Assembly: GCF_008974285.1 (NCBI RefSeq)
Contig: NZ_BKZV01000002.1
Location: 310,001-374,000 of the forward strand
Source of the DNA: Thermogemmatispora aurantia
GTDB taxonomy: Bacteria > Chloroflexota > Ktedonobacteria > Ktedonobacterales > Ktedonobacteraceae
Direction of reading: 5' to 3'
DNA length: 64,000 nt
Position 1 is the stretch's first letter. Each line of letters begins with the position of its first letter. The notes beneath the pieces were generated by a model. That model was given only the letters and a program-made list of their open reading frames with translations, did not search any database and was not told where the DNA came from. This document shows positions 17,099 to 23,985 of the stretch, piece by piece. A program made the position numbers and the translations under genes.

Positions 17099-18460
17099 TC
17101 AGCTCGCTGGCACCTCAAAGCCGCTCTTGGGCGTGGCTAAGTAAGGAAAGTGCTTGAGGTAATTGGTGCGAGGGGAAACACCGCCCGTGAGCTTAGAGAC
17201 AGCCGCATCGGGCATATAGTGGTGATCGATGAGCGGATAGGTGGCTCCGGCCACAGCCCGCAGCTCGATGGTCACCACGTCGTCGAAGACACGCCGCCCG
17301 TTGGGGAAGCCAGCCAGGTCTCCACCCAGAAGGCCGAAGACGTTCGGCTTACTGGCGGGTGGAATGGCTACGTTCAGCCGCAGCAGGTCAGCAGGCTTCG
17401 AGCCGGTAAAGTTCTGGAAGCCGTCAATGAGGCCGGCGGGGATTCCCGTGAGCAGAATGGCAACCAGGTCAGCGCGCGGCGCCGTCAGGGCCTGCAGGTG
17501 GGGGAAAACTCCGGGGTAGAGTACAGGCAGCAGGCGCGCTACTTCGGGATGCTCGACATATTGGACGAAGGCAGCGTCATCTTTGGGAGCCAGGCGATTC
17601 CAGAGGTTCTTCTTGCCTAGCGGGACAATGACCTCGTTGAAGAGAGGGTTGCCCAGGCGTGAGACCTGCACCCAAGGCCCCGTATGGGCAGGCTCCTGCT
17701 CATGGTCGTGCAGGGTCACCTTCTGGCGGCTGGCTGAAGCCCAAACCCCGATGACCGAGCGCGGATTTTTGTGATCGGTAGCGGCATAGCCCTCACGCGT
17801 CAGGCTGGATTTGGGCACCTGCAGGGCGATACTGTGAACATTGAGATCTTTGGTAGCATCAACCCCCGGCTGTGGAGGCCGCGGGAAGAGATGCAGATTC
17901 TGTAACGGGCGAATGTCGAGCAGATCGAAAATAGCCCCCAGGTCCACGTAGAAACCTTCATTGCGCTGACCAGCGAAGACCTGACCGCCGCCCGGCAGCT
18001 GATGAATAGCTGCTTTGGCCAGTTCCTCATAGTTGGGTGTTGAGAGCGGTCCAATGTTGCAAGGCGGACAGGCCAGATGCCGCCCCAGCACTTTGCTGGT
18101 ACCGTCCTCTTCGAGGCGCGTCACTGTGTAGAACTGACGCCGGTTCCAGTTAGGGCTGTCGAGCGCAGTGATCGGTCCAGTATTGTAGAGAAAGGTATCG
18201 GGGTTGCGTACCTCCGTCTCAAAGCGAAATTGATAGGTAATATCGGCCAGGGCGTCGCCGTCGTTGTCGATGTGGATCTCGTAGAGGACATCATCGCCAA
18301 ATTCGTAAAAGTTAGGGCCTCCGGCTGGCTCCTGGAGCGGAATGTAGTTGGCGATCAGGGTAACTGTCTCCGGCCTGTCTGGGCTGACAAAGGCATAGAC
18401 GTCGGTGTTGTCAGCAACCGGATCTTTGGCAATCTCTGGAGCTTCGCGATGTGATGACAT
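17099..18460 (-). CDS. DUF4331 domain protein
   Basis: A 453-residue protein whose whole length matches DUF4331, a family of unknown function. It begins with the typical MSSHREAPEIAKDPVADNTDVYAFVSPD and continues with repeated beta-rich segments, such as YIPLQEPAGGPNFYEFGDDVLYEIHIDNDGD. The start at 18460 has GGAGAGG upstream; the frame runs another 51 codons upstream, but that extension is unlike the family and overlaps the end of the Tat-signal gene. There is no obvious signal peptide on this start. It lies 40 bases after the Tat-signal gene on the same strand, so co-transcription is likely. Confidence 0.88.
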   Translation of the reverse strand: MSSHREAPEIAKDPVADNTDVYAFVSPDRPETVTLIANYIPLQEPAGGPNFYEFGDDVLYEIHIDNDGDALADITYQFRFETEVRNPDTFLYNTGPITALDSPNWNRRQFYTVTRLEEDGTSKVLGRHLACPPCNIGPLSTPNYEELAKAAIHQLPGGGQVFAGQRNEGFYVDLGAIFDLLDIRPLQNLHLFPRPPQPGVDATKDLNVHSIALQVPKSSLTREGYAATDHKNPRSVIGVWASASRQKVTLHDHEQEPAHTGPWVQVSRLGNPLFNEVIVPLGKKNLWNRLAPKDDAAFVQYVEHPEVARLLPVLYPGVFPHLQALTAPRADLVAILLTGIPAGLIDGFQNFTGSKPADLLRLNVAIPPASKPNVFGLLGGDLAGFPNGRRVFDDVVTIELRAVAGATYPLIDHHYMPDAAVSKLTGGVSPRTNYLKHFPYLATPKSGFEVPAS

Positions 18461-18500
18461 TGACCTTACCTCTCCTTCCCCTGCCACATGCAGGCGATGA

Positions 18501-18809
18501 TCATGGTCGTGCAACCCTCTTGAGGAGGTGAGCAACCAGACGTGGATCGCGATAGGTGATTTCGCGTGTGCCGGTGAGAATGCTAACTTCTCCTGTGCTA
18601 CGTTGACGCACATGCAGCACCAGAGGCTCGTCGTTCACTGGGGTGGATGCCAGGTCGGCATACGTCATCCGCCCCACGCCTGCAGTACTTGCCCCTGTTG
18701 GCTGGGCTTCAACCGGCTTCGCCACAGCAAAAGCCCCCACCAGGGCGCTTCCGGTGGCCACGCCGACGGAGGTTCGCTTGAGGAAACTGCGCCTTGTCAT
18801 TCGTGGCAT
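18501..18809 (-). CDS. Small Tat-exported protein
   Basis: A 102-residue protein with a twin-arginine signal: TRRSFLKR at residues 4-11, then a small-residue hydrophobic stretch (VGVATGSALVGAFAVA) and a likely AxA-type cleavage near residue 35. The mature part is only about 65 residues, with an ELVLHVRQRSTGEVSIL-like beta segment and ITYRDPRLVAHLL at the end. The ATG at 18809 has GAGGAG nine bases upstream. It is first in a pair with the DUF4331 gene. Tat export suggests it folds or binds a cofactor or partner before export; the function is unknown. Confidence 0.75.
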   Translation of the reverse strand: MPRMTRRSFLKRTSVGVATGSALVGAFAVAKPVEAQPTGASTAGVGRMTYADLASTPVNDEPLVLHVRQRSTGEVSILTGTREITYRDPRLVAHLLKRVARP

Positions 18810-18862
18810 GATTCTATCTCCTCGTTTCGCCTTGATAATCCGTTTAGCTCGACCACATATCA

Positions 18863-18900
18863 CCTGATCCTCATGACTCGCTACTGCCGTGAGGATCAGG
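18863..18900 (-). promoter_or_regulatory. 11-bp inverted repeat before the Tat / DUF4331 genes
   Basis: CCTGATCCTCA (18863-18873) and TGAGGATCAGG (18890-18900) are perfect inverted arms 16 bases apart, extended by one wobble and one GC pair. They lie 54 bases upstream of the Tat-signal start, so in the leader RNA or at an operator. Upstream, TATACT (minus strand, 18952-18957) is a good -10, but the only TTGACG nearby is 21 bases away. The remainder of the 18810-19171 gap holds nothing I can identify. Confidence 0.45.
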
Positions 18901-19171
18901 GAGATCTCTTGATAACCGCTTCGCCAGTGAAGCCGTCCGGTCTTTACCCCCAGTATAGTGAGGCGCAGAATTCATCTCCGTCAAGCAAGGGCCTTTTACG
19001 AGTGCTGCAAGACTCACCAAGAAGAGCAAGCCAGGCCACGGGCTTTCAAACTGCCTCACACCTTCAGCAGAGCGGAGATCGAGCGAGTCGCTGACAGGTC
19101 AGCGCAGGCCATTTGCTTCTCGTCAGCCCAGGCGGCGCCAAAGCGTTTACAGCGAAGCTGGTGCCCACCAG

Positions 19172-19960
19172 CTAGAGCGGCATGCCGGCACAGAGGCGTT
19201 CGCTGAGGGCTGGCAGCCAGCGCTCCAGGAGGAATAGCAGGCGCAGCGGCATAGTGACAGCCCGCTGCCGCTGGCCGGCGGCGATCGCCCGCAGCAGCAA
19301 CTCAGCACAACGCCCGGCCCTCATCTTTTGTCCCTGTTCATGCCAGCGCGGCAGACGCTCAGGCGGCAGCTGCTGACCAGCCCTCGTCGCCGTTGGTCCC
19401 GGGTAGAGAGTCAGCAGGCGCAGACCGCTGCGCCAACACTCGCGACGTAGCCCGGTCATCAGGGCATCGCCAGCCGCCTTGCTGGCCGCATAAACACTCG
19501 CCCAGGGAAAGGCTAGACGCGCCATCGGCGAGGAGACCCAGACAATCGTACCCTTCTCCTTCTGCTTATCCATCAGCGGCAGAAGTTGCTGGACCAGAAA
19601 AAAGAGGCCGTAGAAATTGGTGGCCATCATCTCCTCTAGCTCTTTGCCGTCAATGCTTGTCAGCGGCCCGAGATATTCGATGCCGGCACAATAGATGGCG
19701 AGGTCAATGCGCTCCACGCGCCCCCAGGCCCAGGCCAACAGGTGCCCGACCTGCAGACGATCGCGCACGTCAGTGGGGCAGACCAGGAGCTGCGGGGACT
19801 GCCCTGTTTCAGATACCAGCATAGCCAGACGCTCCGGTGAACGCGCCGCAGCGATCACCCGCGCGCCAGCAGCCAGTAGCTGATGCACCAGGGCCGCGCC
19901 AATCCCGCCAGTGGCTCCCACGACCAGCACCACCTTACCTTGAAAGCTTGAGCCTCCCAT
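19172..19960 (-). CDS. Short-chain dehydrogenase/reductase
   Basis: A 262-residue classical SDR. The cofactor motif GATGGIG lies at about residues 15-21, the CAGIEY segment (NAG equivalent) at about 90, the catalytic serine in VWVSSPMARL and YAASK (Tyr/Lys pair) at about residue 158. The substrate is unknown. AAAGGAG lies 7 bases before the ATG. It is 19 bases downstream of the membrane-protein gene on the same strand. Both are likely under the TetR-type operator at 20504-20518. Confidence 0.88.
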   Translation of the reverse strand: MGGSSFQGKVVLVVGATGGIGAALVHQLLAAGARVIAAARSPERLAMLVSETGQSPQLLVCPTDVRDRLQVGHLLAWAWGRVERIDLAIYCAGIEYLGPLTSIDGKELEEMMATNFYGLFFLVQQLLPLMDKQKEKGTIVWVSSPMARLAFPWASVYAASKAAGDALMTGLRRECWRSGLRLLTLYPGPTATRAGQQLPPERLPRWHEQGQKMRAGRCAELLLRAIAAGQRQRAVTMPLRLLFLLERWLPALSERLCAGMPL

Positions 19961-19979
19961 AGCGATTCTCCTTTATCAC

Positions 19980-20474
19980 TTAACGGCCAGACGCCTGCAG
20001 CAGCGGCCAAGCCAGTAAGCCAACAGAGAGCAGTAACGTTCCCATAGAGAGCAGCACCAGCTCACGTCGCTCACGTACCCCGATAGCGCTCCCGCCTTCG
20101 CCGGCAGTCCTTCCCTCGCGCTGCTCCCTTTGAAGCCAGTGCAGGCGACGGTCGATCCAGAGCTTGCGCAGGAGCGCGAGGGTACAGAGGGCCGCCAGGC
20201 CGCTCAGCAGCAGTGGCTCCGGCTCCCCGCGACCACTCAGTAGAGCCTGCCAGGCAAAAAGCCCGAGGAGCAGCAGCGCAGACAGCAAAGCCAGATAGTT
20301 GAAACGCTCCCACACCTGCAGGCGTAAGCGATCGGTCAGATCGACTTCCAGCGCTGAGCCGGCCTCTCTCAGCGCTTGCAGCAGAGGTGGACGTACGCAG
20401 GTGGCCATGACCAGACTTCCACCTGCCAGAACAGCCAGCAGCAGCCGCTCACAGAGGAGCGTCCAGAGCATCAT
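19980..20474 (-). CDS. Four-helix membrane protein, DUF4149-like
   Basis: A 164-residue membrane protein with four hydrophobic segments (about residues 5-25, 55-75, 84-102 and 138-158). A basic cytoplasmic loop after the third segment includes KLWIDRRLHWLQREQREGR. The layout resembles DUF4149-type small membrane proteins, but I would not claim more. Two start codons in a row (20474, 20471) lack a strong ribosome binding site. Just upstream lie two palindromes that mark it as the regulated gene of the TetR neighbour. Confidence 0.7.
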   Translation of the reverse strand: MMLWTLLCERLLLAVLAGGSLVMATCVRPPLLQALREAGSALEVDLTDRLRLQVWERFNYLALLSALLLLGLFAWQALLSGRGEPEPLLLSGLAALCTLALLRKLWIDRRLHWLQREQREGRTAGEGGSAIGVRERRELVLLSMGTLLLSVGLLAWPLLQASGR

Positions 20475-20490
20475 CGCAACATCTCGTTAA

Positions 20491-20518
20491 CTTTGTTAAC
20501 AAAGAGAACTAAGTTCAC
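20491..20518. promoter_or_regulatory. Operator region: TetR-site plus second palindrome
   Basis: GAGAACTAAGTTCAC (20504-20518) is a 15-base near-palindrome (7-base arms, one mismatch, central A) nearly identical to the site in the tetR promoter. Beside it is a perfect 14-base palindrome, CTTTGTTAACAAAG (20491-20504). They lie 17-44 bases upstream of the minus-strand membrane-protein start. A weak -35 (TTGAAG, 20523-20528) is placed so that the operator would fill the spacer, but the -10 is poor. Confidence 0.65.
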
Positions 20519-20534
20519 CATACTTCAAAAAAAA

Positions 20535-21137
20535 TTAGGATGAGGGAGCCTGTTTCCAGGCGCGCAGCAGATCGTGCACTGCCCGTTTCAGAAGCAACTG
20601 AGCGCGAGGTGGGCCACCGTAGATCAGGAAAGCAAGCGCGAGACTTACCAAGCCATGCAGAGTGGCCCAGAGGATATCGACGGCGTCATCCAGATCGCGC
20701 AGGGCCACGGCGTGGGCCTCGCTCCAGCTTGCCAGAGCCGACCGCACCAGGGCAAAGGTGGCCTTAGCCTCCTTAATATCATGCAGCCCCTGATGCAGGC
20801 TAAACATCAACTCATAGAGCGTCTGATTGCGCCAGACGAAACTCCAGTAGGCAGAGGCAATCCGGAGTAGTCGCTCCCCGGGGTCCTCCTCCTCAGCAGC
20901 GGCCTGGCGCAGCTCCTCCAACAAGCGCGCGAAGCCCTGCACCAGCAGCGTTTCGAGAATGGCCTCCTTATCTTCGAAGTACTTATAGAGCGCGGAGGGA
21001 CTATACTCGATGCGCTCAGCCACTCGACGCATGGTGACAGCCTGCCAGCCCTCTTGGGCGGCAATCATCAGAGCCGCCTCCAGAATTGCCTGCCGCGTGG
21101 CCTCGCGTTCGCGCTCCCGCCGCTCTTTGCTGCCCAC
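20535..21137 (-). CDS. TetR/AcrR-family transcriptional regulator
   Basis: A 200-residue repressor-type protein. The N-terminal TetR helix-turn-helix lies at about residues 10-57 (RQAILEAALMIAAQEGWQAVTMRRVAERIEYSPSALYKYFEDKEAIL). A C-terminal all-helical ligand domain resembles the TetR_C group found beside reductases. I start it at the GTG at 21137 because GGGGAGG lies just upstream; the frame stays open to 21527 without other starts of merit. It is preceded by its own operator-containing promoter and followed by a second operator, so it should repress itself and the downstream membrane-protein/SDR pair. The ligand is unknown. Confidence 0.92.
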   Translation of the reverse strand: MGSKERREREREATRQAILEAALMIAAQEGWQAVTMRRVAERIEYSPSALYKYFEDKEAILETLLVQGFARLLEELRQAAAEEEDPGERLLRIASAYWSFVWRNQTLYELMFSLHQGLHDIKEAKATFALVRSALASWSEAHAVALRDLDDAVDILWATLHGLVSLALAFLIYGGPPRAQLLLKRAVHDLLRAWKQAPSS

Positions 21138-21173
21138 ACTGTGCCTCCCCTTTCGGCTTTCTCCTCTCCAAAG

Positions 21174-21202
21174 AGAGTAAACTAAGTTCACCAAAAAGTC
21201 AA
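21174..21202 (-). promoter_or_regulatory. tetR promoter with embedded operator
   Basis: On the minus strand, TTGACT (21197-21202) and TACTCT (21174-21179) are 17 bases apart. The palindrome GTAAACTAAGTTCAC (21177-21191 on the plus strand) lies in the spacer and reaches the -10. A repressor bound here would block RNA polymerase, which supports autoregulation. Confidence 0.7.
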
Positions 21203-21390
21203 GTGTTCTCTGAAAAAGAGGGCCCCGCCGGGCATTGCCCCAGGGAAGCGGCACAGCCAAGCCCGCAGAGGCAATGTCTGGCGTCAAGGCCAGGATCCAG
21301 TAACACCGGCCTAAGCGCAGTGCCGCTCCCCTCTTCACGCGGGGGAGGCAAGCCCCTGATCCTGGCCTTGCCTTCGCCAGCCTGGCAGCT

Positions 21391-23961
21391 TCAGCTGTCG
21401 AGAGTACGCGGCAACAAGACTGCAGCCAGGAGACGGCCCTCAACCAGGCGCTGTGCAGCTCCAGTGCGGCCCAGCAAGGGGATCTCTTGAGCGTACAGCA
21501 CCAGTGTCTGCTCGCCTTTGCTCGCACCCTCTGGGCGCCAGATGAAGAGTAGCTGATCCGTGGGCTGGACCAGCAGCGTCGTCAGCAGGTGATCACCCGG
21601 AACAAGCGTCAGGCTGCTCACGCCAGCCGTTGCCCGCCCACGCAAGGGCAGATCCTCCACAGGTACTCGCTTAGCATAGCCCTGTTCGCTCAGGACCAGC
21701 AAAGCCGCGGTCGAAGCGGCCACACTGTCAGCTTGCTCACTCTGCCGGGCCTCCTCTGCTGGCAGCTCTTGCGGTTGTCCCAGATAGCAGGCGCTCACCA
21801 GGCGAGAGCCGGCAGCCAGGGTCATGGCCATCACTCCCTGACCAGCGCGGCCTTGGACGCGCAGGCTCTCATCGGCAAAGCGCAGGGTCTGGCCGCTCTC
21901 GCTACTCACCAGATACTCGCCACCCGCCCTGACCACCAGGGCCACTGCCACCGCGTCACCCTCCGCCAGCTTCATATCTTGCAAGCCTTCCTCATCCACC
22001 GTGCGATACTCGCTCAGCGGCGACTTCTTCACCTTCCCCTGGCGGCTGAAGGTCACCAGATAGCGATCCTCCTCGTGCGCCTCCAGCGTGAAGAGCGCCA
22101 CTGGCTCCTCATCAGGATTGAGCGCCAGCAAGCGAGCCAGCGGCTCACCACGGGCCGAGCGCGTCGCCTGTGGCAGGCGAAAAGCCGGCAGTTGGAAGAC
22201 GCGCCCGCTGGAAGCGACGCAGAGCACAGCATCCTGAGAGTAGCCTGCCAGGATCTGACGCAGCTGTTCGTCGCCACGTACCGGCCCATAGCGCTCCGTC
22301 GAACGCGATCCATAGGCGCCAGGCGGCAGGGTCTTAACCGTGGCCGCCCGCGTCAGCACCAGCGTCAGAGGCGTTCGCTCATACAGTGGCAACACCTCGC
22401 GCACCGGCTCATCGACGCGCGCCTGGGCATCAATGACCGTGCGGCGCGCATCGCCGAAGCGGCGGATCAACTGCTGCATCTCTTTCTTGAGCAGCGTCAC
22501 CAGCGCCCGCCGATCGCTCAAGAGATGCTCCAGCTCAGCCACCCGCGTCAGCAGCTCCTCGCGTTCACGGGCATACTTCTGGGCGTCCAGGCGCGTCACC
22601 TGAGAGAGCGTCATCCCAGCGATAACTTCCGACTGAGCTGCCGTCAGTTTGTAGCGCTCCTCGATGGCCCGGCGCGCCTCCGCGCGGTCCTCCGCCTGCT
22701 GAAAGAGACGCACGATCTCCTGAGCGTTGGCCGCTCCTATAATCAGCCCCTCCAAAACGTGCAAGCGCTCGCGAGCCTTGCGCAGCTGAAACTGTGCGCG
22801 GCGCGTCAGCACATCCACCTGATGGGCATTCCAATAGTTGAGCAGCTCCAGCATACCCACCTGGCGCGGCTGGCGAGCCGGCTGCATTGGTTCCCCGAAG
22901 AGAAAGACCATTTGGAAGGAGAGCGAGACTTGCAGATCGGTCTCCTGATACAACTGCGTCAGTACGCGCGCCGGATCGGCATCTTTTCGCAGGTCGAGGA
23001 CAATGCGCGTGCCCTTCTCGGCGTCGCTCTCATCGCGCACATCCGGCAGCAGCCCCTCAACGCGCCCCGCATTGATGGCCTCAGCAATGGAGACCTTCAC
23101 CCGATCGCGCCCCACAGGAGGAATCTGCACGATGACCAGTGAGCGACTGCGCGGCGTCTCCTCAAGTCGCACCTCAGCGCGGATCACAATGCGACCCTTG
23201 CCTGTGGTAAAGTAGTCGCGAATGCCATCGAGGCCGATGACGCGCCCACCTTGAGGAAAGTCCGGCCCCTGGATGATGCTCATCAGCTGCTCAACGCTCA
23301 TCTCGGGCTGATCGAGCAGAGCGATACAGGCCCGCAAGACCTCAGCCAGGTTATGGGGTGGAATATTGGTCGCCAGGCCGACGGCGATGCCGCTGGAGGG
23401 ATTAATCACGGGCGGCAGGCGCCCGGGCAAATAATCTGGCTCCAGGACCTTCGGGTCCTGCTTATAGGTCGGGTGCAGGGGCACTGTCTCACATTCCAGA
23501 TCGGCCATCAGCGCCTCGGCCAGTGGCGAGAGACGCATCTCTGTATAGCGATAGGCGGCGGGCGCATCGCCATCCTCGCTGCCCATATTGCCCTGGCCTT
23601 CGATCAAAGGGTAGCGCATGGTAAAAGGCTGAGCCAGGCGCACAGCGGCCTCATAGACCGAGGCGTCGCCGTGAGGATGGTAGTTGCCCAGAATCAGCCC
23701 TACCACCTCGGCGCTCTTCACTGTGGGACGATCGGAGCGATAGCCGGCCTCGTGCATCCCTGTCAGAATACGGCGTTGCACCGGCTTGAGGCCATCGCGG
23801 GCATCCGGCAGGGCCCGATCGGTTACCACCGACAGCCCATAAGTGGCGAAGGCGCGCGCCAGTAGCACCGCAAAATCTTCTTCCCGAATCGTTCCCTGCT
23901 CAACCGAACGATCAGACATGCGTGCCATTCGTCTACCTATCCTTTGCTCTGTCTCCGTCAT
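21391..23961 (-). CDS. Type IIA topoisomerase subunit A (GyrA/ParC)
   Basis: An 856-residue subunit that cuts and rejoins DNA. The N-terminal winged-helix part contains DGLKPVQRRIL and NYHPHGD, and the catalytic tyrosine is in AYRYTEMRL (about residue 139). NPSSGIAVGLATNIPPHNLAEV marks the tower region. A coiled coil (about 370-490) precedes a C-terminal beta-pinwheel (about 510-850). The pinwheel contains QGRAGQG where gyrases carry the QRRGGKG GyrA box, so gyrase versus topoisomerase IV is not settled. It follows the B subunit by 24 bases. The start is the ATG at 23961 (a TTG precedes it); an ATG at 23928 behind AAAGGA is an alternative. Confidence 0.93.
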   Translation of the reverse strand: MTETEQRIGRRMARMSDRSVEQGTIREEDFAVLLARAFATYGLSVVTDRALPDARDGLKPVQRRILTGMHEAGYRSDRPTVKSAEVVGLILGNYHPHGDASVYEAAVRLAQPFTMRYPLIEGQGNMGSEDGDAPAAYRYTEMRLSPLAEALMADLECETVPLHPTYKQDPKVLEPDYLPGRLPPVINPSSGIAVGLATNIPPHNLAEVLRACIALLDQPEMSVEQLMSIIQGPDFPQGGRVIGLDGIRDYFTTGKGRIVIRAEVRLEETPRSRSLVIVQIPPVGRDRVKVSIAEAINAGRVEGLLPDVRDESDAEKGTRIVLDLRKDADPARVLTQLYQETDLQVSLSFQMVFLFGEPMQPARQPRQVGMLELLNYWNAHQVDVLTRRAQFQLRKARERLHVLEGLIIGAANAQEIVRLFQQAEDRAEARRAIEERYKLTAAQSEVIAGMTLSQVTRLDAQKYAREREELLTRVAELEHLLSDRRALVTLLKKEMQQLIRRFGDARRTVIDAQARVDEPVREVLPLYERTPLTLVLTRAATVKTLPPGAYGSRSTERYGPVRGDEQLRQILAGYSQDAVLCVASSGRVFQLPAFRLPQATRSARGEPLARLLALNPDEEPVALFTLEAHEEDRYLVTFSRQGKVKKSPLSEYRTVDEEGLQDMKLAEGDAVAVALVVRAGGEYLVSSESGQTLRFADESLRVQGRAGQGVMAMTLAAGSRLVSACYLGQPQELPAEEARQSEQADSVAASTAALLVLSEQGYAKRVPVEDLPLRGRATAGVSSLTLVPGDHLLTTLLVQPTDQLLFIWRPEGASKGEQTLVLYAQEIPLLGRTGAAQRLVEGRLLAAVLLPRTLDS

Positions 23962-23985
23962 CAATCGGTCCCTGTCTTCCTACCG

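Noticed and set aside
17099..18613. Longer DUF4331 reading frame starting at 18613
   Set aside because: The first 51 codons overlap the Tat-signal gene and do not resemble the family; the ATG at 18460 has GGAGAGG.
21589..23142. A 517-codon open frame on the plus strand
   Set aside because: It is exactly antisense to the topoisomerase A gene, has no binding site and no family similarity; long antisense frames are common in GC-rich genes.
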